64,000 bases of DNA from Hermatobates lingyangjiaoensis (Eukaryota > Arthropoda > Insecta > Hemiptera > Hermatobatidae): positions 46,070 to 110,069 of the forward strand of contig JAPFBL010000939.1 of assembly GCA_026182355.1 (NCBI GenBank). Direction: 5' to 3'. The notes under the pieces were generated by a model. That model was not told where the DNA came from, did no database searches, and worked only from the letters and a program-made list of their open reading frames with translations. Positions 1-9,480 of this stretch are shown here, piece after piece (within the stretch, counting starts at the first letter, position 1; each line of letters starts with the position of its first letter). The position numbers were made by a program, and so were the translations under genes.

Positions 1-1490
1 GAAATTGATCAAGAAAACAATAGGCAGAAAATTTTATCTCATATATAAGTAAAATTATTCCAGTGTTTTTTTTATCTTCCACTTAATTTATTATTAATTA
101 ATTATTTATTTATTAATTTATTTAATATGTTTAATTTATTAGTTTTATCTATTTCTTTAATAGCTTTTAACAGGAGATTTTAGCTTGGTTATATTTCTTA
201 TTTCTTAATAACTATTGTATCATATATATTATATGGTTGAGTTTTTTTTTTAATTAATATTAATTAATTTTAAGTGGGATAAAATAAAGGCCGTAGTGAT
301 CAAATTATGTTAGTTTTTATTATTTGTAAAGTTAGCTCATTATAATTTTAAATAAAAAAAGAATTAAACAAATTTCAAATATGTTATCTTAATGATATCG
401 ATATTTTAAAGTGGTTAATGGAGTGTAAATGGGGTATTTTGGCATTTCAACATACTACATAGATAATCGATCGTAATCAATGGTTTTTTTGGCAATGTCA
501 CAAAAGATCTATATATATATTTAAGATAAATCTATTTTTTTTTTCTATTTTGTTCATCAAACAAAAGAAATCTTTGAGGGAAAAATTTTCAGTAAAGATT
601 TGGATTAGATTATCTAACTTTTATCTTTTCCCTTCTCATTAGAGGATATTGCTTGAAGCCAAAAAAAAAAAAAAAAAAAAAAAAAAAATTCTAAAATTGT
701 AACTAACAGCCGGAGTAAGCAAGTAAGGGAGTAAGACAGGGTTTTTAAAGGGGGATAATCAGAGGCAAGAATCTGTGATACGCGGATGGAAGAGAGATGA
801 AGAATAATAAGTGGAGGGGGTTGGTGGTAGTAGTAGAAGAGTTTGATTTTTATCTTTGAGCTCTAAATACTTCCCTCTGGCTATAAGACTCCCTAAATTA
901 TCTTCCAACACAGAACCAAATCTAAATTGGACTGTTGGGTTTAAAACAACACTGTTTTTAAAAATACTTTCATCCCAATAATATCCCACTAAACCTATCA
1001 TTTCTCTTCAGACCAATGAACTGATTTTTCTTTTTTTTTATCTCTTGCAAAATTACAATTTTTTTTTTTTAATTCAGTTATTTTTTCTGGGAAATGAACA
1101 AAATTATGTTATTATGTGTTCGTGACCATGCTTAAAATTAAAAAAAAAAAAAAAATTTGGATTGGTCTACCAACAATTTTACTATAACTATACTAAAAAT
1201 CAAAAATAATAAAAAAAAAATATAATAATTGTGCGATTTTTTTTATACTGTGGTATTTACTCTTAATAGGGGAATTTCAAAAATGACGCCTTCAAATAAA
1301 AGAGTTTATGTTAAAAATTAACAACGCGTTTCCAACACTTGGTGTTCTTTTTCAGGTTTTCATCGAAAAAACAAACAAAATTAAATTTTTTTCAAGAAAT
1401 GGTTAGTTTTTTCAGGTTCAAATTAAACTATCATTGTCATTGTTTCAGTGTTTATTCGAAATATTTTTAAATACAATTTTTTGAATATGT
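1..1490. other. AT-rich non-coding DNA
   Basis: No convincing coding or RNA gene. It holds homopolymer runs, including 28 A at 661-688. Near 1396-1465 there is a worn minus-strand family B fragment (reverse of the GAGAGTTTAA...CTGAAGAACTGACC tail), and near 1300-1370 a worn family G fragment (AACAACGCGTTT). Confidence 0.6.
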
Positions 1491-1492
1491 TC

Positions 1493-1536
1493 TATATATA
1501 TATTATATATATTATATATATATATATATATATATG

Positions 1537-1572
<36 letters not shown>
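1493..1572. repeat. TA microsatellite
   Basis: Nearly pure (TA)n with rare interruptions, directly abutting family A copy A1. It is typical of the TA tracts that flank almost every foldback element here. Confidence 0.9.
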
Positions 1573-1576
<4 letters not shown>

Positions 1577-1679
1577 ATTTCACATAAACACGTGAAATAA
1601 CAACTAATGATCAAACCACAATAAAAAAATGGGAAAGATCTTAGTCTTGTTTTCCCATTTCTTATTGTCGTTTGTAATA
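1573..1679. mobile_element. Family A foldback element A1 (truncated)
   Basis: Left arm starts AAAGATTTCACATAAACACG and runs to AATGGGA. The right arm starts near AAGATCTTAGTC and ends in TTATTGTCGTTTG. Both arms have lost the hammerhead core. TA tracts lie on both sides. Confidence 0.75.
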
Positions 1680-1769
1680 ATATATATATATATATATATA
1701 TAAAGATTTCACATAAACACGTGAAATAACAATCAATGATCAAACCACAATAAGAAAATGGGAAAGCAA

Positions 1770-1812
1770 GACTAAGATCTTTCAACCGTAACAAGCGGTC
1801 TTCGTCAGAGTC
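1770..1812 (-). ncRNA. Hammerhead-like ribozyme, family A
   Basis: On the minus strand: stem I GACU/AGUC, core CUGACGA, one unpaired A, stem II GACCG/CGGUU around CUUGUUA, GAAA, self-complementary stem III AGAUCU, and U at the cleavage position before AGUC. All core bases are present. The extra A before stem II departs from the textbook core. Confidence 0.7.
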
Positions 1813-1831
1813 AAAAACCCAACTGTCAGTT

Positions 1832-1877
1832 GACTCTGACGAAGACGACCGCTTGTTACGGTTGAAAGATCTTAGTC
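1832..1877 (+). ncRNA. Hammerhead-like ribozyme, family A (stem II altered)
   Basis: Mirror copy of the motif at 1770-1812 with three extra bases in the 5' half of stem II (GAAGACGACCG). The core, GAAA, AGAUCU stem III and GACU/AGUC stem I are kept. Confidence 0.6.
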
Positions 1878-1903
1878 TTGTTTTCCCATTTCTTATTGTC
1901 GTT

Positions 1904-1907
<4 letters not shown>

Positions 1908-1959
<52 letters not shown>

Positions 1960-1977
1960 ATATATAAATATATATAT
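1908..1977. repeat. TA microsatellite
   Basis: (TA)n with short interruptions, between family A copies A2 and A3. Confidence 0.9.
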
Positions 1978-2045
1978 AAAGATTTCACATAAACACGTGA
2001 AATAACAATCAATGATCAAACCACAATAAGAAAATGGGAAAGCAA

Positions 2046-2088
2046 GACTAAGATCTTTCAACCGTAACAAGCGGTCTTCGTCAGAGTC
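2046..2088 (-). ncRNA. Hammerhead-like ribozyme, family A
   Basis: Stem I GACU/AGUC, CUGACGA, stem II GACCG/CGGUU, GAAA and palindromic stem III AGAUCU, as at 1770-1812, with every position matching the family consensus. The three-base half of stem III suggests it works best as a dimer, as known for hammerheads with minimal stem III. Confidence 0.72.
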
Positions 2089-2107
2089 AAAAACCCAACT
2101 GTCAGTT

Positions 2108-2150
2108 GACTCTGACGAAGACCGCTTGTTACGGTTGAAAGATCTTAGTC
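2108..2150 (+). ncRNA. Hammerhead-like ribozyme, family A
   Basis: Exact mirror of 2046-2088. Predicted cleavage lies 5' of AGUC at 2147-2150. Confidence 0.72.
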
Positions 2151-2199
2151 TTGCTTTCCCATTATCTTATTGTGGTTTGATCATATATATATATATTGT

Positions 2200-2534
2200 T
2201 TAAATCGATTCGCTATCGGGTGATAACGTCAGCCGTTTAACGGCTTTTTGTTTTAATCAGTGATTTTAGAGATTATACCATTGTACATTGGTACATTGGG
2301 GGGGGGTCCTAAATTTTTACCTAACTCAAGTGGACTTCAAGTAGGGATCTTTAACGAGTATCTAAGACATCGTACAGGCTTGGGATAGACGGCTAAACGA
2401 CTTCTCCAAAGGACGTCATAAACCAGATTTAATTACCACCTGCATGAATAAATCGAAGATCAGTTAGGGATCAAACCTAGGACTAGCAACCTCTGAGGGC
2501 GAGTACAATAAACCACTGAGCTAACCTGTCCCCC
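2200..2534 (-). mobile_element. tRNA-derived SINE copy (family SINE-1)
   Basis: On the minus strand a tRNA-like head (reverse of CCACTGAGCTAACC at the right end, A box; worn B box) is followed by the SINE-1 body, including the conserved GACATCGTACAGGC and GGGATCTTTAACGAGTA segments read here in reverse. It is a diverged full-length copy of the element at 50685-51007. Confidence 0.75.
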
Positions 2535-2554
2535 TTTTTCATAGTCTTATAAAA

Positions 2555-2690
2555 AAGGTTTTATGTAAAAATCAAAACTTTGTCAAAGAGCGTTTAATTT
2601 TAATCTGACCCGAAAAACTGACTGAGTCCTGATAAAAATTTTACATTCTTTCTACTGCCCAGTAAATACTTTTATCAATATTTAAAAAAA
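2555..2690 (+). mobile_element. Family B element 3' part (diverged)
   Basis: Matches the family B tail: CGTTTAATTTTAATC, GAAAAACTGACTGAGTCC, TGATAAA, then ATACTTTTATCAATAT at the 3' end. The upstream core is degraded. Confidence 0.6.
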
Positions 2691-2697
2691 CATACAT

Positions 2698-3007
2698 ATC
2701 TATGAGCTTTATAATAACATAAGAATAAACTTCTTGAAAATTGAATACAAATAATTAAATAGCTAATAGCACAATTGAAGTTTTGAACAAAGAAATATAG
2801 TACGAAAAGTGATTTGATTAAAAATAAACCTTAATAATAATTATAAATTGGTTCATGTTCTATTAAGGTTTATTTTTCATACTATTTTCATTTCTTAAAA
2901 CTTCAATAGAGCTATTGACAATTAAATTCATTTTAAATTTTTAAAAATAATAATTAAATAATTAAATTTTCACTAATTCATTCTTATGTTGTTAAAGCTC
3001 ATAGTTA
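2698..3007. repeat. Long inverted repeat, arms about 140 bases
   Basis: CTATGAGCTTTATAATAAC at the left is mirrored by GTTGTTAAAGCTCATAG at the right, and AAAAATAAACCTTAAT is mirrored by ATTAAGGTTTATTTTT near 2819-2877. The arms have diverged outside these blocks. It follows a family B 3' end, so it may be another old retroelement pair. Confidence 0.7.
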
Positions 3008-3021
3008 TCAATGTTTCCCAC

Positions 3022-3374
3022 CTTTTAAGTTCTAGTGGTGGAAAGTGTGTGGCTCATTTATTATTTGGCACCCGTTTTAGTAATCGACGAGTCACATTGA
3101 CTGTTGATTCTATATTGTAAGACCTAAATTTTGTTAAATTTATTTAACTTAAATAAATTTAAGGTGATCATTATTCACAATCTTCAAGAGGACAAGAATG
3201 TTTTCAAACATCTAAACTTATAAGGATTTCTAACTTTTAAGTTCTAGTGGTGGAAAGTGTGTGGCTCATTTAATATTTGGCACCCGTTTTAGTAATCGAC
3301 GAGTCACATTGACTGTTGATTCTATATTGTAAGACCTAAATTTTGTTAAATTTATTTAACTTAAATAAATTTAA
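3022..3374. repeat. Direct duplication, period 212
   Basis: About 142 bases starting CTTTTAAGTTCTAGTGGTGG are repeated almost identically at 3022 and 3234. The segment GTGTGGCTCATTTA...GGCACCCGTTTTAGTAATCG recurs in worn form near 15100-15230, 31340 and 62930, so the duplicated unit is part of a dispersed repeat. Confidence 0.8.
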
Positions 3375-4410
3375 AGTAAAAGAATTCTCTTTTTAGGAGT
3401 GTTTTGACGTCATGGGTCCTCGGGACGGAATACAACTTTTTTCACCAACCACTATAAAGGAATATATGCATATTATTATTATCACTGAGGTTAGTATGAT
3501 TTATATTATTAATATGGCAAACCGTTATACCTCGTACGATGATATTAGAGTCGTTGGAGCGCTTTCGGACGTTGTCCATCTTCAATCCATCTTCAATCAC
3601 AACTCATTGAAGATGGAGAACAATAATTAAAGATATTATATTAATAATATAAATCAGGGTTAGTAAATTAAGAATCAGACTGGTTATTGAACTCCGGAAC
3701 TATCAATTCAAATGCTAAATTGTTAACTATTAGGCAAACTTGGCACCTACAAAAATGTATATAAAAAAAATTGGATAAGAATAACTGCATACTTGGTAGG
3801 TAAATAACAACTCAAAAGCAACAAATAAAACAAATTTTACACTCTTAAATCTTTTTCTGATTTTTTTTTGCTTAGGTGGCAAAGAAAAATATTTGAAGTA
3901 AAGAACAGGCGAATTACATTCATTACATTCCAATGCGTGTATACTAATTTGAACTAAACATACTATATTTTTATAAAATAATATTTTACTATTAATTGTT
4001 TATAAATTATATAGTTTTAAATCTAAACATGATGTAATAATATACCAATGTGTAATTTAAGGCAGAAAGTGAGGGTTTTTTTTACCAAAATAGAATAAAC
4101 TTGTAAATTCAATTTTAAGAAACGGTTAAAAAAGTTTGAATGGATAAAAAAAATTTTTATAAAAATACCACTTTATATAAATTTGCAGTTGTTGTTTTTA
4201 TTTAATTTTATATTATATCAACTTGTTAGTTGCAGATTCTGTAACTAAATGATTGGAAATATTTAAAAAAAACAAATAATAGAGAACTACTTTTCAAAGT
4301 AAATTCGTATTTTTGTAAGTTTGTACTGCAAATTGATACAAAGAGAGACTCGAAGTCGTATTTATATTTCTTGATTGTGTTATTAAGAAGATTTGTTGAT
4401 ATAACAATAA
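3375..4410. other. AT-rich non-coding DNA
   Basis: No gene seen. Short open frames here lack family resemblance or coding-like composition. Confidence 0.55.
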
Positions 4411-4414
4411 AGGT

Positions 4415-4600
4415 TTTTATTATTATTTTGCTATTAATTAATAACTTAACAATGTGTTAATAGGGCAAGGTGGGCCAGTAGCTAGATCGCTCGCCGGTAG
4501 ACTTGTAGATACAGCGTTCAAAACTATTATAGGCATTCAATTTATTATAGATAATATTATAGATACTAATATTTTAAATAATTCTGAGTGGAAATGGTTA
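4415..4600 (+). mobile_element. tRNA-like SINE fragment (family SINE-2)
   Basis: GGGCCAGTAGCTAGATCGC resembles a tRNA D-arm/A box. It is preceded by the AT-rich leader (ATTAATAACTTAACAATG) and followed by the ATTATAGG segment also found at 5926-6280. The B box is degraded. Confidence 0.5.
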
Positions 4601-4610
4601 CTTCCGCGCC

Positions 4611-4892
4611 TACCTGTGCAAGATAGGGAAGCACCAAACATCCGAGTGCCTGTATTGTCCAGCGTTAGATGATGTGGAACACACATTCTTTTCTTGTCCC
4701 AAATGGAACAGCCAGAGGAGAGACTTGATACAAAGAATAGCCATATTCTCCTCAGAAACGATCATTGAAGAAATGATCCGGAGTTCTGGGGCATGGAATA
4801 TGGTAGATGGCCTTGTCAGAACCGATATTGATTACGAAAAAGCGATACTTGGAAGATCTAGAAGGATAATAAAGCAAGTATGCCTCACCTAA
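4611..4892 (+). pseudogene. LINE ORF2 C-terminal fragment (R1/Jockey/I-like)
   Basis: Reading from 4611 in one frame gives YLCKIGKHQTSECLYC, then PALDDVEHTFFSCPKW. This is the CX2C...H...C zinc-knuckle region that closes the reverse transcriptase ORF of R1/Jockey/I-type LINEs, followed by a 70-residue tail to a TAA stop. No RT catalytic domain is present, so it is a 5'-truncated relic. It directly follows a SINE-2 fragment. The family call rests on the knuckle spacing; the exact clade is uncertain. Confidence 0.72.
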
Positions 4893-5600
4893 GATAAGTT
4901 ACGACCAAGCCTGAAGTAATGTGGAAAACAGTTCCAGGCTAGGTCCTGGGTGAAAAAGGGGGTGTTTTAGTTGGTAGTCTGGTTTATCTGGGAGCCCAGC
5001 ACTATGTGCGTAATGCATTTCACCTCCTTACCCCAAAAAAAAAATTAAATAATATAAATAATTAATATAATTAATAATATTAAAGATAATATAGATAATA
5101 GTGTTTTGAATACCTAACGTTTTTAGTGAAAAATTTTGTTCCATTGTTTCCTGCTCACCAGCTGTGCATAGATGTTTATGAATGACCGTCATTTGAACAG
5201 TTTAATCTTCTATATTGTTTTAGTAATTTAATTTGTAATAGTTCGTTAATTTTCAAATATTCCTACTTTTGTAAGTTCATTGTAATTTTTTCTAGATAGG
5301 TTCCTTCTTTTTATTCCTATTCTAATACTCCAAATCTCCTTGTTCTGGACCTGAATCCAACAAACAACCCTTCCCAATCCCATGACTCCTAATAGCTCTC
5401 TTCCTGAGTTAAATATGACGACCTGATGACTTATAAATAATATAGTAACCTCAGACAATGCAAAACTGCAAGACCATACGACCATGAATACGACTCCTTT
5501 CCCTGACAGACTAACGTCCCCAGTATTGACAAAGCCTACTGACCAAAACAAAAAAAAAAGCAGCATGATAATTTAGCAGTAGTGGGCCTCTGGTCCAGAA
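4893..5600. other. No gene recognised
   Basis: Probably LINE 3' sequence to about 5035 (ending in CCCCAAAAAAAAAA), then AT-rich DNA without recognisable features. Confidence 0.45.
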
Positions 5601-5603
5601 CTG

Positions 5604-5880
5604 CTAATTACGACGTGCACTGTCGTGCATGGAACTCTTCGTTGGTCGTTGGATTCTAATACTCATGATTATATTTAAATTTTTCATAATGTACTTCTTT
5701 TTGTTTTTTGTTAAAAATATATGTATTTTTAAGTTCTTAATTTCCTTTGTATTGTAGAGCCATTGAAAAAGATTTTTGAATAAAATCGAAACGTCGGCAA
5801 TGAGAGTTTGATTGGAAGTGAAAGAAACTGACCGCATCCCGATTTATCCTTTTTATGTTACATATCTGTCCCACGGTCGA
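5604..5880 (+). mobile_element. Family B PLE 3' region
   Basis: Contains GCC...AAAAAGATTTTTGAATAAAATC-GAAACGTC-GGC, a hammerhead-like frame with a degenerate 5' core, then AATGAGAGTTTG, AAACTGACCGCATCCCGAT and CCACGGTCGA. It is the same subfamily as 55400-55612 and 21715-21840. Confidence 0.65.
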
Positions 5881-5925
5881 CAATTTATTACTGTTTGGTA
5901 ATATTATCAACAACATTTTTTGAAG

Positions 5926-6280
5926 GATATTTATTATTTTGTTTTTTATGATTACTTTTATTAATAAGTTAATAATGTAGGGTAGCCCAGTGGCTTGTAC
6001 GCTCACCTCTAGAATCGTAGATCCGTGATTTAATACCCACTCTAGCATTCGATTTATTATAGGTAATAATATCAATTATATTTATTATTATACAATAAAG
6101 ACATATATTATTTTGTTTTTAATAGTTAATTTATTAATAAGTGAATAATGGAGGGTAGCCGAATGGCTTGTATGCCTCCCTCCGGAATCGTAGTTCCAGA
6201 ATTGAATACCCCACTCATTATAGCTCATATTATTAACAACATATGTTGCTATACATTCATTAAATTATTTATTGGTTAAT
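5926..6280 (+). repeat. Two tandem SINE-2 units, period about 174
   Basis: Each unit has an AT leader (ATTATTTTGTTTTT...TAATG) and a tRNA-like head (GGTAGCCCAGTGGCTTGTAC, second copy GGTAGCCGAATGGCTTGTAT), with a worn B box (ATTTAATACCC / ATTGAATACCC). They look tRNA-derived rather than functional tRNA genes, because the stems do not pair well. Confidence 0.55.
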
Positions 6281-6513
6281 TTATTATACTTGTTAATCTG
6301 GCAGAACTCCAAAGTTCTATAACATAAGCCCAAGAAGGCTTCAAGATTGTGTTGTATATGTGAAGTCTGTATGTTAGTGTGAGTTTTGATTTTCCGTGTC
6401 AGAGTCTTATAAAGCGTTTGTATTGCCTGTTGGTTTCCATTGGGTTTCAGCCCTGTACTACTGCAAGTTCAATTAATAAATTTTGAAAATTATTCTACCA
6501 TTGTTTTTTTATT

Positions 6514-6697
6514 ATCGTTTAAATTGATCCCCTAGCGGTTTAAAAACGTGAGCTCTTTACAGTCTTTTTCTTTGATCGCTTATTCTACATGGGGAGTTCT
6601 AAATTTTGCTTAACCCAAGTGTATTTAGAGTTGGGATCTTTAACGAGTATCTGACATCGTACAGGCTCAGGATCAACGGTTTAACCTTCTCCTGAAT
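6514..6697 (-). mobile_element. SINE-1 3' half, interrupted copy
   Basis: Minus-strand SINE-1 body from the 3' region (GTTTAAATTGATCCC...) to GGTTTAACCTTCTC. The remainder of the same copy resumes at 7278, so the sequence between is an insertion or expansion. Confidence 0.65.
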
Positions 6698-6825
6698 ATT
6701 TTAATACCTTGAGGCGTAGTGATAAGTTGAGTTAGTCTTGATTGTGTATTTATATGTCTTCGTTATATGTGTTATTTAGTTAAAGTGCAACTGGTAAGGG
6801 AATTTTGAGTACCTCATCAGAAATT

Positions 6826-7281
6826 ATCTCCGCATGTTACGAGGGCTTTAGCTTGTTTATTACTCTTGGCCTAGGTACTGTTTTGCGGAGTAACTGCCAG
6901 AATTCGTGCTTAGCATTGCGTTGCTTGAAGTGCCCTCGGGTACTTCCATGTTCAATGGAGGTGGCTAAAGGGTAACTTGTCAACAAAGGCGGCCTGGCTT
7001 GACTAAGCGGTTATGGCACAAAATGCCGAGGAATGCGAGGATCAAAACGGGCTTAATGTCGTCTATCTCCGCACGTTACCTGGGCTTTAGCTTGTCTATT
7101 ACTCTTGGCCTAGGTACCGTTTTGCGGAGTAACTGCCAGAATTCGTGCTTAGCATTGCGTTGCTTGAGGTGCCCTCAGGTACTTCCATGTTCAATGGAGG
7201 TGGCTAAAGAGTAACTTGTCAACAAGGCGGCCTGGCTTGATAAGCGGTTATCGCACAAAAACGCGAGGATCAAAACGGGTT
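6826..7281 (+). repeat. Tandem duplication, 239-base unit, less AT-rich
   Basis: The unit starts ATCTCCGCATGTTACGAGGG and is repeated at 7065 with a few substitutions and small deletions. It contains CTTGGCCTAGGTAC and GGTACTTCCATGTTCAATGG. Base composition is clearly less AT-rich than the surroundings. I do not recognise it. It sits inside a SINE-1 copy. Confidence 0.7.
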
Positions 7282-7430
7282 TAACCTTCTCTCTGAAGGA
7301 TCATGTACTCAGATTTATTCACCTCCCAAGTAAATAAATCGAAAACTGGAGCGAGAATCGAACGCTGGATCTGCTAGTTCAGAGGTGAGCACGTTGTCAA
7401 CGAGCAAACCTGCCCACCAAAGTGGAGTTT
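7278..7430 (-). mobile_element. SINE-1 5' half, continuation of interrupted copy
   Basis: Resumes with GGTTTAACCTTCTCTCTGAA and runs through the GATTTATTCACCTCCCAAGT segment to the tRNA-like head (reverse of the B box, GAATCGAACGCTGG). Confidence 0.65.
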
Positions 7431-7488
7431 GCAAACAAATAATTTTAGTATCTATAAATTTATTTATAAATTTAAAACTGTCATTTTA

Positions 7489-7585
7489 CCTCCTGAACGA
7501 ATAAATTAAGGGACAGATAGGTTTCAAACCCAGGACTTAAACAGTTCACCGACGAATACGTTAACCACTGAACTAACCTGGCCCC
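7489..7585 (-). mobile_element. SINE-1 tRNA-like head fragment
   Basis: Minus strand: GGGGCCAGGTTAGTTCAGTG (A box) and a worn B box (reverse of GTTTCAAACCCAGG). The copy is 3'-truncated just after the CGAATAAATTAAG segment. Confidence 0.6.
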
Positions 7586-8077
7586 AATTCTAACATTAAC
7601 AAATTAACAATTTAATCCGAAAGTTCCATTCAATATATCCTTTGTTTCATGCAGTTTTAATTAGCTTTCAATCCATTACAAGGAATAGAAGTAATTGACT
7701 TGTCAAAATACTTAACGGGAAAAGGATCGTTTATATGAAAAATGACCTCAACAATACATCACTTTTAAAAGAACTGCTACAGAAAGGTGGGGCCACGAGT
7801 GGTCTTTTTTTTTTCTTTCTTCAACATTGTCATTCCTTTTGGATAAATCACAATAGTAAAAAGAAAGAACATTTGAAAAAGAACAAGAGTTGAATCAGCC
7901 GCTTATGTTAATCAAATGGTTGGTGAAGTCAAAACTAGTTGAAAAGAGAGTGTGTGAGATGGCCACTGTATGCAAATTAAGCTCGAAACCTTTAGATAGG
8001 ATCTCTTTTAAAACCAAATGCAAGTGGGGAACTGTCAATCATCCGATTCTTGAAACAGGCTTCCAAATAATCTAAAG

Positions 8078-8078
<1 letters not shown>
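7586..8078. other. No gene recognised
   Basis: AT-rich sequence; a 61-codon open frame at 7890-8075 shows no recognisable similarity. Confidence 0.5.
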
Positions 8079-8116
<38 letters not shown>

Positions 8117-8260
8117 AACCAAACACCCAGCGAAACCACTTAGAACACACTGCAAAAACTCACTTCAATATTTCAACGTGCCGCTATCATTAGAAGAGGT
8201 GATGTCATCCAACTGAGGACTGTATGTACTGAAATATATATATATTTATATATATATATA
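8079..8260. repeat. TA tracts around a worn family E fragment
   Basis: (TA)n at about 8079-8116 and 8234-8260. Between them, CACTTCAATATTTCAACG...ATCATTAGAAGAGG on the minus strand resembles a degraded family E hammerhead region. Confidence 0.5.
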
Positions 8261-8475
8261 GTTCAATATAGACAAATAAACATAGAGAAATCAAAAGAAC
8301 ACACTTACAGTCTCTAATTTTCGGTTTGAACCGTCTTCAGGAGAGATAAGAGAGGGAAACCAAGCGCACTGGTACAGAGACGGTTGGAGACCGTGTTTTT
8401 AATTTCTCTACGTTTCTTTATGTACATTGAACTGTATTTGTCCATTTTGGATCGTATTTTCATCGAAAAGATGTA
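8261..8475. mobile_element. Family C foldback element C1
   Basis: The left arm runs from GTTCAATATAGAC through a minus-strand hammerhead to GAGACC. The shorter right arm starts GTGTTTTTAATTTCTC and ends TTTGGATCGTATTTTC before ATATATA. The right arm lacks its hammerhead. Confidence 0.75.
8311..8344 (-). ncRNA. Hammerhead-like ribozyme, family C
   Basis: Stem I UCUC/GAGA, core CUGAAGA, one unpaired C, stem II GGUU/AACC (or GGU/ACC with a UCAA loop), GAAA, stem III AAUU, A at the cleavage position, then GAGA. Confidence 0.68.
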
Positions 8476-8483
8476 AATATATA

Positions 8484-8780
8484 TACAAAACTATAGTTTA
8501 TCGGGACTCCGTCAGTTCTTCAGGTTCAAATTAAACTCTCATTGTCAACGTTTCGGTTTTTATTTAAAACCTTATTTATAGGCAGAAGTATAGATTTTAT
8601 ACTTCCTTTTACTTTTTAGAAGTATAAATTTTTACTTCTGCCTATGAAAAAGGGTTTAGAAAAAAACCGAAACGATGGCAATGAGAGTTTAATTTGAACC
8701 TGAAGAACTGACCGAGTCCAGATAATTTATAGTTTTGTTTCTATTCCACGGTCGATACTTTTATCAATATATATATAATA
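8484..8780. mobile_element. Family B inverted pair
   Basis: Left arm (minus): CGGGACTCCGTCAGTTCTTC through TTTCGGTTTTTATTT to GGCAGAAGTATA. The right arm mirrors it and ends CCACGGTCGATACTTTTATC in a TA tract. The plus-strand motif at 8639-8680 keeps UGCC/GGCA around a degenerate core. 3' ends point outward. Confidence 0.75.
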
Positions 8781-8782
8781 TA

Positions 8783-9163
8783 AGCAAGGATTGTGAGTTA
8801 GCTTACATTGGACAGACAGGAAAAAGAATGGACACAAGGATAAAGCAACATCAGTATTCTATCAGAAGACAAGATGATAAAAGTTACTTGTTCTTACACA
8901 TTAGAGACAAAAATCACTTAATTAATTGGGAAGAAGCAAAGGAGTTGGTATTTATGTCATGTGAAAGAAGAAGAAACATTGTTGAAAGCGCCCTCATAAA
9001 AGGCATTTCTAAGAGCTTAGTCAACACTAGTACAGTCCTTTTTAAATTAGATGAATTTCTAATTGAAGGAATCGTTAAACAAATCAAGACTATTTCAACT
9101 GTAATAGGGAAAAATACTGTCAATGATGCCAATCTTAATCCAACTTTAAATCAAAATTCATAA
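8783..9163 (+). CDS. PLE GIY-YIG endonuclease fragment
   Basis: About 126 codons open to a TAA stop. LAYIGQTGKRMDTRIKQHQ is the second half of a GIY-YIG nuclease core (Y-I-G, conserved Arg, conserved His), followed by WEEAKELVFMS and IVESALIK, which resemble the helical part of the nuclease in Penelope-like ORFs. The GIY strand and the whole reverse transcriptase are missing upstream, where the frame emerges from a TA tract, so this is a 5'-truncated C-terminus. The stop is followed 24 bases later by a family J hammerhead motif, as expected for a PLE 3' region. It is unlikely to act alone. Confidence 0.72.
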   Translation, partial: SKDCELAYIGQTGKRMDTRIKQHQYSIRRQDDKSYLFLHIRDKNHLINWEEAKELVFMSCERRRNIVESALIKGISKSLVNTSTVLFKLDEFLIEGIVKQIKTISTVIGKNTVNDANLNPTLNQNS

Positions 9164-9187
9164 CCTGCCTACAACTTGTATTCACTT

Positions 9188-9223
9188 GCTCTCTGACGAC
9201 GTGAAAACAAAAGGCCTCAGACC
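9188..9223 (+). ncRNA. Hammerhead-like ribozyme, family J
   Basis: Stem I GCUCU/AGA-CC (worn), core CUGACGA, C, stem II GU/AC with a GAAA loop, AAAA where GAAA is expected, palindromic stem III AGGCCU, and C at the cleavage site. With the copy at 21873 the ancestral motif can be inferred as complete. Confidence 0.58.
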
Positions 9224-9269
9224 GACTATCTTCATTCATTTGTGGTGTGTTACCTATATATATATATAT

Positions 9270-9418
9270 AAAGATTTCACATAATCACGTGAAATAACAA
9301 TCAATAATCAAGCCAGAATAAGAAAATGGGAAAACAAGACTACTCTGACGAAGACCGCTTGTTACGGTTGAAAGATCTTAGTCTTGTTTTCCCATTTTTT
9401 TATTGTGGTTTGATCATT
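9270..9418. mobile_element. Family A foldback element A4
   Basis: The left (minus) arm begins exactly at the predicted cleavage product: its 5' end at 9341 reads AGTCTTG. The right arm keeps the hammerhead and ends TTATTGTGGTTTGATCATT in a TA tract. Confidence 0.85.
9342..9383 (+). ncRNA. Hammerhead-like ribozyme, family A
   Basis: Stem I ACU/AGU, CUGACGA, stem II GACCG/CGGUU, GAAA, stem III AGAUCU. The opposing arm starts where this motif would be cut. Confidence 0.7.
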
Positions 9419-9426
9419 TATATATA

Positions 9427-9474
<48 letters not shown>

Positions 9475-9480
9475 ATAATA
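9419..9480. repeat. TA microsatellite
   Basis: (TA)n with a few TT interruptions between families A and D. Confidence 0.88.

Larger units (their letters stand above)
1702..1907. mobile_element. Family A foldback element A2 (full pair)
   Basis: A head-to-head inverted pair of about 100-base arms with 3' ends outward and TA tracts on both sides. Each arm runs from a hammerhead motif through AGTCTTGTTTTCCC to a terminal hairpin (TTTCACGTG/CACGTGAAA). The right end lacks the hairpin. No reading frame is present. Confidence 0.85.
1978..2182. mobile_element. Family A foldback element A3 (reference copy)
   Basis: The best-preserved complete pair at the left end of the window. The left arm starts AAAGATTTCACATAAACACG, the arms meet at a short centre (CAACTGTCAGTTG), and the right arm ends TTATTGTGGTTTGATCA before a TA tract. 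Both arms carry an intact hammerhead motif. Confidence 0.88.

Noticed and set aside
1492..1794. Open frames rich in IYIYIY across TA tracts (also at 10641, 22406, 37483, 37628 and others)
   Set aside because: They exist only because (TA)n has no stops in the Ile-Tyr frame. They carry no protein motif beyond any PLE part noted separately.
5246..5566. 106-codon minus-strand frame
   Set aside because: Hydrophobic and T-rich composition typical of AT-rich non-coding DNA. No motif.
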